A stretch of 64,000 nt of DNA from Thunnus maccoyii (GCF_910596095.1 NC_056550.1:3348001-3412000), one strand, 5' to 3'. Shown: positions 49,093 to 62,965, counted from the stretch's first letter. Numbers and translations: made by a program. The notes: a model not told the origin generated them from the sequence alone.

Positions 49093-50948
49093 AAAAACAG
49101 AAAATTACATGGAGAAATTTGCAAAATACAGTTACCACAAGTGTTGGCACAGCAACCAACAAACCCTAGTGGTAAGTGGTTATTCGTGGTAACAAGGATT
49201 TAAGTTATAAAGGAATTAAGGGTAAGTTCAAAGTTACTCATTTGCTCCAGTGGTGCTTCTTTCAGCAGCCAACTGCCTGAAGACTGAGCCTCTGACCAGC
49301 AGTGGAGGACTGTAATGGGCAGCTCTGTGGGTGAAGGCATTTATTCTAAATAAATACAGGCTGAGGAATGTGGTAACTTAAAGGATTAATTTAAAAACAG
49401 GGGCTTTACACCAGTTCATTTGTTTTCTTCACATCACTTCTGCTCCTGTTCATCCTGTATCGACTCTTCTATGCTCAACAAAGAGTCTTTAATTGAAGGA
49501 GCGGATTATATTTGTTCTTAACTCTTCATATGAAACCTCTGATTTCCTTTAATCTCACCTCATTTAAGCATTTAATTCGCTTTTAAATGCAACACAGTAT
49601 TCACAAATCATGTATTTTGTTAAAAAGTAATATGTAGGCGTGTCCATCCTAAATCATTTGGTCACTGAACTTTACACTGAACTTAAGGGCTAGAACACAT
49701 ACAAGCTTAAATATTGAATGTGCTATACATTTCCATAACATAGTGCTCTTTAGCCATAATGGACCTGTTGGATCATTTGATAAGTACTTTGTTGTAGCGT
49801 ATCTGTTGTCTAGTGTTCTGTATTTTCAATATGGTTCCACATGGATAATATTTTGTTTCACTTTGCACTATTAGCACTACTACTACTCATCTATAGCACA
49901 GTATCAATACTTTCCACTGAGACCCATGGGGTACATAGATGGTAGAAAATATTGATGTGGAAATTGGGGGCTCCACACAACTTTTACTATAGGGCAACTG
50001 GTTCTGATTTCAAGAAAAAAAATCTAAGATGTTTTGAAAAAAAAGTTGCAACATTACGAGAATAAAGTTGTCATTTTGAGGCAAAAAACTGTGACATTGG
50101 AAGAGTTAAGTTGTAATTTTACAAGAAAAAGTCCTAACATTATAAAATTAAGTTGTAATTCAATGAGCAAAAGTGAAAAATATTTTTCAAATACAATTTT
50201 AATTTTACATGTAATATTTCTAGAATAATCTGTAATATTTCAAGATAAATATTATAAATATTACAGCTTTATGTTATAATATTACTACTTTTTCATGTAA
50301 ACTTACAACTTTATGCTAAAAATATTGAACCTTTTCACATTAAATTATTACTCAATTTTTTATGTTTCAACTTTTTTCTCACATAATTTCAGCTTTATGC
50401 AGATGGAGCACAGATCAATATTTAGATAAAGAGTTTGTGGGTACAGTATGAATCACTTACACAGGCAGACTGCAAGTTAATATGTAGATACACAATAATT
50501 CAAAAGGTGCAGAGCGTGTAATCATATAAAGACTAAATGTGAACATGCTCAACAGAAAGCAGAAAACACTCCACACCTGTATGGCTACTACACTGCACAC
50601 TTATGCAGCGCAAAAACATAAATGTATCATGTCAAATAAATGAAACAAAACAATGTGCGGTTAAAGTGCAAGTTTGGCAAAAACAGAACAGGGATGATTT
50701 GATCATATTTTGTTATGATGATTTCTATGCGTTTGTCATCTGTCTGTTTCCTACTGGACCACAGAATGTCTCTTTTCCTTCACTTCTGACTTCTGAATAC
50801 TTCTTTTTGACAACCCAAACGACTATGTTCCATGACTCTGTTTATTCTTCTTCTTTCCCTGCAGTAATGCTCTCATTCTGTTTTATGAATCTCCCCATCC
50901 ATTTGTTCAACTTCACCATTTCTGCCCACCTCCTCCTCCTCTTCCTCT

Positions 50949-53900
50949 CTAGGATCCAGCCTCCTGTTCCTGTCCCAGGGCCTCTAACAGGAGTCCCATG
51001 GGTGTCCTCTTCAGACCGATGCTCTCCAATTTGTTCTCCAGCTTGTTCTTCAGGCTGCGCAGTCTCACCGAAGCGTGGACAAGAACCACTGTGAGGGAGG
51101 AAGAGTGACAGAGGGACGAAGGGATCATACGCTTGATAGCTGACAGTACAACAAGATCACCATTATGCTGACCTGAGTTTGTTTTTTTAACAAAACACCG
51201 TTTTCGTTCACTAATTAACTCCAAGTGCTTCAACTTTGCCATTTTTTGAATCGCCATTAAGCTACTTTCAACAAAACACAAGACACTTCCTGCGCAGGCG
51301 TTTCACATTAAAAGCCCTCTAATGGCTCCATATGTATATATAAATCTTCCTGGTTCCAGGTAGACTTTTAATGTGAAAAATCTCCCAGTTCAAAATACTT
51401 TAGCAGCGATTAAAAAAAACTGCAAAGTAAAATCAACCGTAAATAATTAGTGAATAAAAGCTACACTGTTGTTGTTCCGCTGGAATCAGTGCTGTGGAAA
51501 TTATGCTGAATTTACCCTGTGAGCAATTACTGTAAAGGTAATTCCACCTCGACATTTTTCACCCGGCTACTGTGTGAGAATTTACTGTGTATACACATAA
51601 ATGTAGCCTTACTGTGCTTTTTGCTCCTCGTTTCACATAATAAGACTTGACCTTGGATTATACTTCATATGTATGTTGCTTTGGAAAGAAGCCTCTGCCA
51701 AATGAATAAATGTAAATGTAAACTGCACCATTGGACGCTGTCCCTTTTCATACCACTGTATACTTTTTTTTTGCCATTAAAAGGAAAAAAACTAAATTTG
51801 TAATATTCATAACTACAACTTAATTACCATAGTCCCTTTTAACATCAGAGGAAAATAAATTTTATGGCACAAAATGCATTTCGTGCTGTAAAATGGCTTG
51901 GCATGCATTTTGCAGCATCCCAAACTACAGCCAGGTGTCAGAAAATTGCCTTTTCCTCACAAAATGAAATGACATCTTGCCCACATGTTCCTAATTTGCA
52001 TCTCATGCAGAAAATGATTACCAAGTGTCACATCTGATGCGTTGATTGTTTAAGTGTCACAAAAGTGTATTTTACCAACAAACAAATGAATGCGGTGTAA
52101 CAAATTAATATGAATGCTACTCTATTTTCTTAATTTTATGCCATAAAAAGCAGCAGCAGTTGCAGACTTTTTGTATTGCACAATGTTAATACAACACTTT
52201 CCAAAAATTGCTCACAATAGATATGGTATTGGGGTGCCAGCAGAAATCTCAGCATGGGCAATTAAAACCAGAACTATCTGCACGGTTAGAAACAACTAAA
52301 AGGGAAATCAGAAAGTATGTTTTTTCTCTGTTTAAATTGACCCTTTAACTAAATGTAATAATATATAGTATAAAGTTCAAAATCCATTAACATACACCAT
52401 AAAGGTTGGTATAAATTCATGTGTGGATTTGACTATTTGCTGCCCAGTATTACCCACTAGCTGTTCTGGTGCCCAAAACCAGTGCCCTCAGGCAAGTGGA
52501 TGAGCTTCATTTCATGCTCTGCTGGAATATACAAGTGTGTGTGTGTGCGTGTGTGTGTGTTACTGTCTTACTCAGTATAGGGAAGGCTATCCCAAACAGG
52601 AACACGGCCACGCCTCCCAACACTGATAGGAACAGATAACTGACCAAAAGAATAGCCAACACAGCGACTGATGGGTGGTTTCTACGGAAACGTCGAATGG
52701 GAGCTTGGTTCTCAGCAGCCCAGACAAAGCCCACGAACAACAAGGTGACCACCATCGCCCCCACCAACAACTCGAAGGGCTGGAAATACCTGCGAGCAGA
52801 GAGACATTCACCCACACACTTCAGATGATGGAAAAAGACCAATGACAGCTGGTGTTATTCTACATTTTTCTTACTGTTATCAAATCCCATGAAAAGACCA
52901 AATCAACAATGAATGATCCATTGTCTGATATTATTCCTCAGTCCCATAGAGCTCCATTGTTGTCCAAAAACGATTAAAAACACACCAATGAGCCACACTG
53001 TTGCACTGGGTGACATGTTCCTTCATTTCCATGAACACACACACCATAGTTTATTTTGACTCAATCCCACACACACCATCAATCCACTGCTGGAAATAGT
53101 CCCCAACAAATGCAGTGTACATGCAATGAACACTTTTTTTCACTGCATTGTGGGAATTTTTGTGGGAATTTTTGTGGGCACTTTATACAGCTTACATTTC
53201 ACACTCACATTTCAATTCAAGTACTTAAAAAAACCCAGAAAAACCAAAAACCAAACAGACAAACAAAAAAACCCCGGCAAACTGTAAACCTAGTGCAATA
53301 TGTAGTAAATAGGGAGTGATTTCAGACACAACGCTGGTCCTCTCATGAGATATGTAAGACGAATCTAGAATAACACCAGCCTTATTGAAAGATGATGCAG
53401 CTCCTCACTGAAGCTCAAAAAAGGAAGGAACTTTTTGCTCTTTAATTGACTCTTTAGAATATTCTGCAGTGTCATTTTTAAAAGTCTGATAATAAGGGTC
53501 CCAAGTGTCTGTCAACACTTCTGTGTGTGTTGTTTTTCCCAAATGGGATTTAAATTCTGGTTGGAATGTCTTCATAGTGATTTTAAGTTTTATTTTGACA
53601 ACTTCATTAGCATCTTCTGTCTCCACTACCTCAGATCTCTGATTTTACATCCTAATCCCACCAGAGTTTAAGGATGGGCCTGTAACAGAAATAGAAATGA
53701 TGTCAATTCTCAAAATGGGTGGCATTCCCTTTAATTGAATGGCATCCTCTCCTCCACCCTCCATAACAGATGATGGAGATCAGCTGTTTTCTTTGATTCA
53801 CATAGATAGAGAGTTAAGTGAAAAGAAAGACAAGAGGGAGGAAGCTTTCACTCTTATCTTCATCAGTTAATTCGAACCTCGCATTATAAACACACTCTCT

Positions 53901-54279
53901 TTCATAAACTGAATGGACACAAGTCTGTGTCATGTTTTGATGGCTCTCAGCGCTGCGGTTGGAAATGCAGAGTCATTGAATGCACTGAATAATGTCACAT
54001 AACTTCACAGTGTTAACTACAGACTTCCAGTATGTTCGCTATAAGAGACACAGAGGATGGGGAGGGAGGGGGGTGACCACGTCAGAATAAAGAAACTTAC
54101 GCCACTACGAGCAGGAAGCCCAGTGCGGACAGGAAATAATTGCTCTGGTAGTACAGCAGGTTGTTGATGATACGGTTGTTCCAGCGGTCCAGGTCGCGCA
54201 GGTCGGGCACGGCGAACCGGGCCGAGCTCAGGAGGAAATCATCGAGGGTCCGTAGGGGTGGCGGCTGCACGCCTGCCAT
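50949..54279 (-). CDS. praf2: PRA1 family protein 2
   Basis: Three exons in agreeing phase: 54279-54101, 52789-52572 and 51088-50949 (stop TAG), totalling 537 bases, 178 residues, the same length I recall for human PRAF2. The start [17 protein letters not shown] is followed by [17 protein letters not shown]. Hydrophobic segments in exons 1-2 form the membrane-embedded PRA1 domain ([10 protein letters not shown], then [20 protein letters not shown]). Exon 3 has [19 protein letters not shown] and ends [20 protein letters not shown] followed by GS, identical to my memory of PRAF2 and unlike ARL6IP5. PRA1 proteins reside in ER/Golgi/vesicle membranes and act in Rab and trafficking regulation. Position 54279 is the first ATG; a TTG upstream is not used. 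A minus-strand AATAAA near 50,841-50,846 could end the transcript. Confidence 0.96.
51089..52571 (-). other. praf2 intron 2
   Basis: A 1.5-kb AT-rich intron with a short GT microsatellite near 52,533-52,560. No gene within. Confidence 0.8.
52790..54100 (-). other. praf2 intron 1, with dispersed repeat copy
   Basis: A 1.3-kb intron. 52,920-52,990 holds catagagctccattgttg, the inverse of a block in the 13-kb repeat. A short direct repeat tgtgggaatttt occurs near 53,150-53,175. No other gene seen. Confidence 0.65.
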
Positions 54280-54420
54280 CTTTTCCAAACGACAGTAAAC
54301 TTAGTTTCCCAGAATGCAGCGCGGGGGGAAGGGGTGGGCGCAAGGGTAAGTGTGCTCGTTCAGTTTCTGACGAGGCGCGTGCCCGGCCGTCGAGAAAAGA
54401 GTATTATTGAAATACTTGTA
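54280..54420 (-). promoter_or_regulatory. praf2: praf2 promoter with ZNF143-type site
   Basis: CpG-rich DNA just upstream of the praf2 start. tttcccagaatgcagcgcg (about 54305-54323) is a strong match to the ZNF143/Staf consensus, 26 bp upstream of the ATG. No TATA box, so a short 5' UTR and a housekeeping-type promoter are likely. Confidence 0.65.
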
Positions 54421-54480
54421 CCACTTGGCTGTGGCTTAGCTATTACATATTAAAGGACGGGTTCACAGTTTTTTTTTTTT

Positions 54481-55023
54481 CAAGTGTGTCTTAAAACAAC
54501 AGTCAGGAGCCCAAATGAACACTGAAACAGGTTTTTCTTGCTGTAATCATTCCTCCTGTTCATACTGACCATTAGAAGATCCCTTAATAATGCACTACAA
54601 TGTAAGTGATGGAGGACAAAATCCACAGACCTCCTTCTGTGCAAAAATGTATTTAAAAGTTTATCTGAAGCTAATATGAAGCTTTAGCATCCAAATGAGT
54701 CAATCTTTCAACATTATAGTCTTGTTATTTCCAAAGTTCCTCTTTTTGTTACTATAGCTACTTCCACCGCAGCTCAACAGGGAAACACTGAGGGAATTTG
54801 ATGTTGAAAAGACTGTAAATGTTGCAGATATTCACTTGATGTGATCAACTCAGACTGCTGAAGACTCATATAAGCTTCACATCAACTTTTAAATGCATTT
54901 TTGCCCAAATTGGTGGACACACTCTGGCTTTTGGCCCAGTATGAACAGGAGGAATGATTACAGCGAGGAAAACCTATTTTACTTTTCACATGGACACCTG
55001 ACTGCTGTTTTAAGACAAGCTTG
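54481..55023. mobile_element. Inverted-repeat MITE
   Basis: 54481-54567 (gtcttaaaacaacagtcagg ... gtaatcattcctcctgttca) is repeated in inverse orientation at 54937-55023. The middle (370 bp) has no gene. The cttaaagcaatactcacatg sequence at about 38,455 looks related. Confidence 0.8.
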
Positions 55024-55724
55024 AATAGCATGTTTGGGTGGCATACACTTAATTTTAAGTCATTATAGTCTCATTATAGTCATTATGACTGAAAATTTAA
55101 ATATCCCATCCAGACATGGTTTAAGATATAAAAGGACAATTTACTTTGGATAATAATTTGACTGATTTGGTTTCTCAACAAAATGGCTCAATTACTTTGT
55201 GAAAAAAAAATCTTATAATTAAATATTTCTTTCCCCTTGTTGAAAGATCCAGAATCTGATCTGGAATGATTTTTTTTTTTTCATTTCAGAAGTTGAACTG
55301 CTGGACACAAGATGTATACTTCTTCACTGTAAAGTCCATTTTTAGTGTTTGTGCACCGGAGGCTTCAAGTTTCTACATCACACTTGTGTTAGTTGCATAC
55401 TGGACCACGATTGGCTCCAAACTAATTGTGATGTCACAAAATCATGCTCGTATGAACACTTGTTAAACTGAGATTTGAGGTGAGCACAGAGAAACTTTCC
55501 TCCTTTAGCAGATGAATGTAAAAACAAACTTTGCACACACATCATTCTACACAGAGAAGAGAACAACAGCCAAATACATTGTTTAGTGGAGGGAGCTTTA
55601 ATAATTTGATTAAATATATAACATTCCTAGAAGTTTATTGAAATAATATTATATGTCAATAATTTCACCTTTTTTTTGCAAAATCCTAAATTCCATTAGG
55701 CTACATGATTAGGGTTAGATTAGA

Positions 55725-55875
55725 TTTAAAGGGGCACTCCACTGATTTACTTACAGGTGAGTTTACTAGTATTGGGGAGTACTACTCAACCTGTAAAACA
55801 GTTGCATAGCATCATGGCTGAAAAAATAACCCCAGATGTTGTCATCAGGGTTATCTCAGCTCAGGCTTGAGACTT
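55725..55875 (+). repeat. aaaggggcactccactgattt repeat
   Basis: aaggggcactccactgattt followed by gttgtcatcagggttatctc resembles a fish repeat. A segment at about 59,625-59,710 (gagataacccaaatgacatc) is a partial inverse copy. Confidence 0.5.
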
Positions 55876-56879
55876 AAAATGTTTGAACAGAAATCTTGTG
55901 TTACAAACTGGAGGCGTGAAGTTTGAAAAATGTGGGTCTTTATCAGGTAGCCAGGGCCTAATGAAAAATACTATAAAATTGCATTATGAGAAATTGTTTT
56001 TGCATCTTGACATAGACATATGTGCTTCTACTGCTTTGATTTCAACCAACTCTGTTGCTAGTCCCCAACTTTATGGAGTGCTCCTTCACACAGGATACTT
56101 ATATGCTTCATATTTTGCCCTAATGTCACAGCCAAGTGCCCTGAAAATAGTTTTTGGTCAGTCCAAGTGACCAAATGGTCAAGAGTACACCTCTGTTTAA
56201 TCCAAGTGCTGGCTGGTTTGCTCAAATGCCACTCTGTTGTGTCCCTGAGGCAAAATGAACCCTACAAACTGATGCTTGAATTAGGTCACTACTCACTGTT
56301 ACAGAGTGCTGGGATTATGCCAACATCTTTTTGCCTTACCTCAACCTGAACCCAGCCTTGGCCCAATGCACACTAGTTATCTTTGCAATGTCTTGCATAA
56401 CCAAAAAGCTAACGCCAGCCATAGAGGCAGCACTATGGGAAAAGAATGAATGTGAATGTGAACATGAATGTTCGATTTCTGATTACTGAATACTATTACT
56501 TATTACTCAGTGATAAGTAGTAGTGCATACTCAATATATGTTGGGCAACACAGACCTGCTTCCTGCTAAAAACAAGCTGTGAGAGGAGGCAAATAATATG
56601 GCACTACTAGTATTTTGTATGAGGAATTTGTCATTTCTACCCTCAAAGTAATGATTCTTTCATATAGTTCATGCCACCAAATCCTCTGTATGCATCTTAC
56701 AGGCTGCTGAGAGTACTGGAACCTTTTGTATTTCAGTTCAAGCATTTCCTTAAACCTAAACAAAACCCAAAATCTTGTTAGAGGTGCTCTCCTTCCCTAG
56801 ACAGTCTTTGCACAATACTGAACATATCTTTTATATGAAGGATAAGGCTGCCTTATTTTCACCAAAATATATAATGTGT

Positions 56880-57220
56880 TAGCTCTTAATACTATCTTAC
56901 TTCCCTTCCCTCTCTGGGACCCTCAGGCCCAAGCCCAATGTCTCCTATTGAAGATGTAGATAACAAATATACAGTTTCTTTTAAAAAATAAAAAAAATAA
57001 AAAAAGCTCAGTACAAGCAGGGCATTGTAGTTCTTAGCAAACATCCCCCAAACAAGAAAAAATAGTGCATTTGTTAGGGACTATTTTCAGTTGTGGATTA
57101 ATACATGCTAGTTAGCATTTATGTGGGATTGAACCAAAAATAAACTACAATGCCCCTGTTCACCATAACGAAGGAACATGTCACCCAGTACAACAAGGGG
57201 TCTGATTTAGGCCTTTGTGT
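56880..57220 (+). repeat. Dispersed repeat, copy B
   Basis: Contains the same ordered blocks as 13,040-13,460: caggcccaagcccaatg, ttagcaaaca, gaaaaaatagtgcatttgtt, ggactattttcag and ggattaata. Confidence 0.65.
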
Positions 57221-57439
57221 TTCAATTATAGATTAATGATAAATAGCTACCCAATATCAGGATTTATATTCATGACTTATCCTTAACCCTGTAAACATAT
57301 AAAATACAGACATATAGGCAATATAATATTGCCTATATGCTGTATGTATAATATTTTACAGTTATCCATAACATTTGTAATCTCAGTAAACTGTAAATGT
57401 ACAAGCCTCTGAGGAAGCACAGTGACTTGTATTGTGAGA

Positions 57440-57544
57440 GCTAGAGGCGGAGAAGTGTCGGGAGCGCGCTCTGCTGTGGGCTCTGCGCTCCTGTGGTTCT
57501 ATCCGGTTGGCTGCTGCGGGAGGGGAGCGCGCCCGGGCGGCTCC

Positions 57545-57581
<37 letters not shown>

Positions 57582-57674
57582 AGCAGTGAGCTCGGTGTGA
57601 CAGCTCAGAGCTGTCCACGTCAACACACCGAGCGAGCACGGCGGCAGGCGGCAGCGATGGACTCCACGTCTCTG
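57440..57674 (+). promoter_or_regulatory. CpG-rich promoter and first exon of an unidentified gene
   Basis: GC- and CpG-rich DNA (57,440-57,545), a 33-base A-run (57547-57579), then a GC-rich exon ending at 57674 before a GTGAGC donor. An ATG at 57657 gives only six codons (MDSTSL) before the donor. Joined to the acceptor at 63751 this frame stops after 12 more codons, so it would be an upstream ORF unless another exon intervenes. The gene is not recognised. Confidence 0.5.
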
Positions 57675-59285
57675 GTGAGCCTCTTCGCCGTTTTATCGGA
57701 CTCGGGAAACGCGTTTTGGTTTAGAGGAGCAGGGCTGGTAATGTGCACGGCAGTTTATAGAATTTTTAAAAATGTTTTTATTAGCGTGCGGGACATTTGT
57801 TGCATTATGGCAGTTTCTGTGGTGGGCAATACGGGAGAGAAGGGGAGGGAGAGGGGGAGGGAGGGAGGGAGGGGGGGCTTGCTGCAGATTGTTCATAAAT
57901 CAGTAACAGGTTTTATTTATTCTTTAATGCTTATACTGTCTGTGAGTTTGACTCTTGACAGCGGGCGTCATGTTGTGCGATTGTGGACGCGCAGGCCTGA
58001 CCTGACAGTGTTTCACATGCAGCCAGACAGCGCGTTCAAAAGACACACTTTTTTCATTCTGTGCGTGTAAAAATAGTACAGATGGTCTGTTCTGGTTACA
58101 GTGCGAGCAACTTATTAGGGTGTTAAGTTAACTCTATTACAATACACCGGTTGAGCCACAGCTGTTATCCACTTATCCACACAGAGTCCAGTGCAGAGCG
58201 CAACAGGACAGTAGCCCACTATAAGCCAAAGCTTCAGTTACTGCATGGATCACCGCTACAAAACCAGTGAAGAGACACAATCCTATCTTTAACACACATT
58301 AGGATAAATAGAGGAGTGTGTGGTGTTTGGTTAAAGCACGTCCGGGGTTTTTAAATGTGCGCTTGTGTTCAGCATGTGTGCACAGATCGGTTGACGTGTA
58401 GAGCAGAGTAGGTGCCACGTCCACCGTTCTCTCTCGCTCTCTCCTCGTTTGCCTTGCGCACCATTTATTCAGCCTCATTCTCAGTCAGTCAGTCTTTAAT
58501 CTCCAATTTTCCCGACTTTAAAATGTGTAAGTCATTATGTCAGTTAGCTGTTCAAATGTCTTTGTTTCATTTTGTCTTTTTTCACTTTTTCTCAGTGGTG
58601 GAAAAGTAACGAAGTACAATTACTCTAGTTGTAGCTTACTTAGTATTTCCATTTGATGCTCCTTCTACTCCACTGTGTTTATCTGACAGCTTTAGTGAGT
58701 TACTTCACAAGTAAATAGTTTACATACAAAACCTGTGATAATCTTATAAATGTTAAACTAACCAACAGTAGTTAGTAGCTCCACCTGACCAACTACAACA
58801 TTAAAATTCTACTTAGACATTACTGCGTCAGTAACAATACCATTGTTTGACACAATAGGACACTATAGGAGTTAACAAGTACTTGCACTGATATAAAGCA
58901 GTCAAAATTGATCTTGATCATCTTGACCACCCACAACAATAAAATGTGTACATGTTAATGCATGAATAGTAATAACCCAATTATAGATAATAATTTAATC
59001 CCCTAAAAGGAGCCAATCGATATAATGAGTGAAACTTGTCCTGCTTTCCCATCCTGTAACATTAATCAATTTCAAGTAAAAGACCTACATTCAAAATGTT
59101 GCTTAAAGCACAACTCAAGCTATTTAGTAATGCACTTCAGTAAAGTTGGGGAGTTTGTTAGAGACAAAAAAAGAATGATCAGAATCTGTGCTGCAGCAGA
59201 GGCCAAAATATATCCTGTCCTTAACTCTCTAGTATGGGTCAATCTCCAAAAACCCTGGATCCTACATTTCCCATAATGCAGTTCA

Positions 59286-59581
59286 GTAGCAGTGGTGGCC
59301 TAAAGGTTAGAGAAGGGAGCTGTGACCGGAAGGTCTTTGGTTCAATCTCCAGACCAACAGGATAAATCTGGGTGGGGAAAGTGAAAAAGCAGCGCTTGCC
59401 CCTCCCTCATTACCACCACTGAGGTGCCCTTGAGCAAGGCCCTTAACCCCAACTGCTCCAGTGGAGCTGCTCAGTGGACCGGGCTCACCTTCCAGGTGTG
59501 TGTGTAACAGTGTGAATGTGATCTGGGTGTTCCTGCAAAAGAGAGACTTCCTCTCAGTGAAACGTCCCTGAATAAATAAAG
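59286..59581 (+). mobile_element. tRNA-derived SINE
   Basis: An A-box-like TGGCCTAAAGGTTAGAG and a B-box GGTTCAATCTCC (59339-59350) about 40 bp apart form a tRNA-like head. The body continues with gaggtgcccttgagcaaggc and ccagtggagctgctcagtgg, typical of fish SINEs, and ends ctgaataaataaagg. Plus orientation. Confidence 0.8.
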
Positions 59582-62500
59582 GTTAACGTCTTGCAATGCA
59601 GGCTTTCTGATATTAATTTGTAGTATCCAAGCTGAGATAACCCAAATGACATCATCAGGGGCTATTTTTTCAACTTGACAGTCTGCAGCTTTTGGATCTG
59701 TGGTGTTATAAATAGGTTGGTAATCATCATGCAAACAAATACAGCTATCAAAAATAAGTTAACTTCCAGAGAAAAACACATTTAAAACTGATGGCACTGT
59801 TGGGAAAGCATGTGTCTTCCAATTTTGTCTGACAAATGTCAAACAAAGAAAAACTATTAAAGTTATCGCTATTAAAGAGGCTGTAAGTTATAAAATGGAT
59901 CACCTAATATTCAAGTAGGAATTTAACAAGTAGCATAAGCCAAGTTTCCATCCAAATGTAGTGCAAATTTTAATAGAATTTACACAACATCGGCAAAAGA
60001 AAATGTGAATTAAGGCGCGTTTCCATTCACTGCTGTTTTGCGAATACTGAGATAAAGAGTTTGTGGCGCTAATTCTTAAAGTGTAAAGTGTAAAAACTTT
60101 TTAAAATTTCTGGTGTTTCCACTCAGGGTATTTTTATGCGCAAAAATGCTCATAAAAACCATTGGATGGAAATGTAATTTGTGCTAGTGTTTGCCGTAGT
60201 TAAGACATCTTGCTACATTTGCTCTGGTAGAATAACTCCCTCTCCCTGTTTTGTGCTGTTAATCTTTTGGTTGTATTTTGTTGCATCAAAGCCTGTGCCA
60301 AATTTAGACTTTCAGCTCATTAAGCGTTCTAATGCTGGTTTCTTCAATTGAAAAGTAAGGTTCTCCTCTAGTTTACAGGGGTTTTAAACAATAGAATGAC
60401 TGTTTGTGGTCTGGTTCTGTTCAGAAAAGCAGATGCCAGTAAAAATTATAGTTTGAAAGTCTTTTTTGTATCATTTAATATTCTTTTATGAAGGTCATTG
60501 TTAAAGAAACTGACCTGAAACAGGTCTCAACCACTGGCAGTTATTCAGTATTGCAGCATCAACTAAATGCATAGAATGTCCTGTTTGCATATCTGGTCCC
60601 ATAATGTGTTAAAAGTTGAAAAGTAAATCAAAATTGCTGTTAAGACAAATGCCGAGTCCAAATTGTAAGAAGCTACAATCTTTTATGTGTTTTTAGTTAG
60701 AGGAAAACTTTCCAGACATCTAAATTGGTCCTCTGGTTTTGTCTGCATCCATGACCTACTTATAAACATGCACACCAGTGAAAATCTTTCATTATGTTCA
60801 GACCAAACAGCCAACTTTTGCACTTCAGGCATTTAGCTGTCATCTTGATCCAGAGACTTACTGTACAGTGAGTGCAGCAGTCACACAAGTTTTCCCCTTT
60901 AACATTTACATTTGACATTCTAGGCTTAAACTGAGACTAAGGCTGTTGATGGACGGTGTTGATGTTGATGGTGTTACATTTGAATAAAGGATTCTTATTA
61001 TTGTCATTTTGCAGGGAACAAACAGTGGTCGGCTTTTCATAGACAAGAAAGACTCTGATTTTCTAGAGTTATCCCTAATTTTCTGACATTTGCAATATAC
61101 TGTTACATTTATATATTAGCCATTAAGCTGTTAAACTAAAGTAAATAATTGAGTGATCAGGTGTTTTTAATCCATCATGTCCTGTAAAGAGCTGTTCCCC
61201 TGAGGACAGGGCAGGACCAAGAATCAGCAGCTGTTTGTAACTTCAAACTTACTCTAGTTATTACATGAGGGTTTCCTATGTGGGGATTTACGCATTACTA
61301 AATTAAAACAGGTTGCACCAGACAAACTAGTTCTTACATATTTATACTTACTACACTGCCAGACATACTGACACATAGCTGAATGAAGAAACCGACAAAA
61401 CTAGCTCTCTAATATGCAAATCATTTAGAGTGAAGAGTAAAACAGACAGTATGGAAGATGAGCGACATGTTTGATCTGACAACTCATCGATAAGAATATG
61501 TTAGTAGAGGAGTTATAGTGCGCAGGCTTCACTCTCAAACTGTGACAATGACTGTCAACACTAACCTTAAAGGTGCTTTGTTGAGTTTCTTTATAAGCAA
61601 ACAAAAGTTATATTTGTATTAAGTGTCACTCACCAAACCATATCGTGTGTATCCATGAGTCCTGACAAATGGGTTGAATGCTTTTCCTTCCCCATGAACC
61701 ACTGGCAAAACCAAGTATTGAGATATGTACGTCGTGCATTGTTTACATCAATGCTTGCTAGCTTGCAGTCTTCTTCACTGCCTTTCTTGGCACGTTATCA
61801 CTGTCAATTAGCTATTAGCTAACGTGTGAAACCGGTAGCAGATATCTGTATAATGTCGTCTGCATTCCCTCATGTGTGCAGATACGTCCTTGTGCATGTG
61901 CACAAAACACAAAACAGGCATCCACTCATAAAATCTTTGCTCCATAGCACTACTGATGGTCAAAAACTGTACAGGGTACCGTTAATTAACCAACGTCATA
62001 ACAGATTTTAGCAAGATAATGCTAAAATGTTAGAATTAGTAAAGCACCATTAACATACATTTCACATAATAGCACAATATGCCTCAAATTGCAAAAACAT
62101 TATGCCAATAACTCTGAAACACACATTGTCTGTTGTAAGTTTAATGCATCACTTGGCCCCCTTAAACTGTTACATTTGGAAGTTGTGTTATAGTTTGTGA
62201 TGATACAGTAACTTCCTGATTACACTTTTGATGTTTTCTAGCAAGTGATTTACAAATCTAGCTAGTACTTGATAAAGTTATCTCACAACAAGGTCAATTT
62301 TGTATCTATTCTGGAGCATCAGGTTTCCCAGATGTCATGGACTGTGGATTCTCGTCCATATTGGCTTTAAATTTGAGATTCAAAGTTAGTATGTTACTTG
62401 CAGCTACAAAGAATTAATGAATGACTTTACACACAAACTTAGTGATGGATTTACAAATAGCTGGTGCAGCCCAATCCAAGTCTGTACATCACTGTGTACA

Positions 62501-62789
62501 GTGGGCCTACCAGCAGTGATGCCAACTATTAATGCAAAATAAATACAACCATATTGACAACTTTGATTATGAAAATTAGGGGTCAGTCAGTCAGTTGGTT
62601 GGGATCCTCTGATGCACAGGCAATGCTCCAGTCTCGCAAAAAACAAGTAACCCTTGCTGTGCTGAGAGGATGATGAAGAAGACTGTTGGGCCAGTCAGTG
62701 AAAAGAGAAATGATTTTCAGGTTTCAAAGTGGACTGGCTGATATTTTGACCTTTAAATATATTGCACATATCAGGAGGATCAATATTTT

Positions 62790-62965
62790 TAGCCACCAAG
62801 CAGTGTGGCTCTAAGAACTGACCACTTTGGTCCAGACTGAAATATCACCACAAATATTGGATGGATTATCATGAAATATGGTACAGATATTTGAGTTCCA
62901 CAGAGGGTATCTTTGTTGATCCTGCATTTAGCGCCACCAGCAGCTGAAAGTTTCAGTTTCGCAGT
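62790..62965 (+). repeat. Dispersed fish repeat
   Basis: gaccactttggtccagactg, ttggatggattatcatgaaa and catttagcgccaccagcagc are phrases I know from a common teleost repeat. Ends not defined. Confidence 0.5.

Larger units (their letters stand above)
43270..50948. other. Intergenic region between nfe2l1 and praf2
   Basis: No gene recognised. It contains an A-run (about 43,588), a 1.4-kb tandem duplication, a TIR element at 48.5-49.1 kb and strongly AT-rich DNA around 50.0-50.4 kb. Frames here have no supporting splice sites or known motifs. Confidence 0.6.

Noticed and set aside
50949..54279. Naming the PRA1 gene arl6ip5
   Set aside because: The C-terminus [15 protein letters not shown] and 178-residue length match PRAF2, not ARL6IP5.
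57597..58070. 157-codon plus-strand frame through the 57.6-kb exon
   Set aside because: It reads through a good GTGAGC donor into intron-like, G-rich low-complexity DNA; only the six codons before the donor are plausible.
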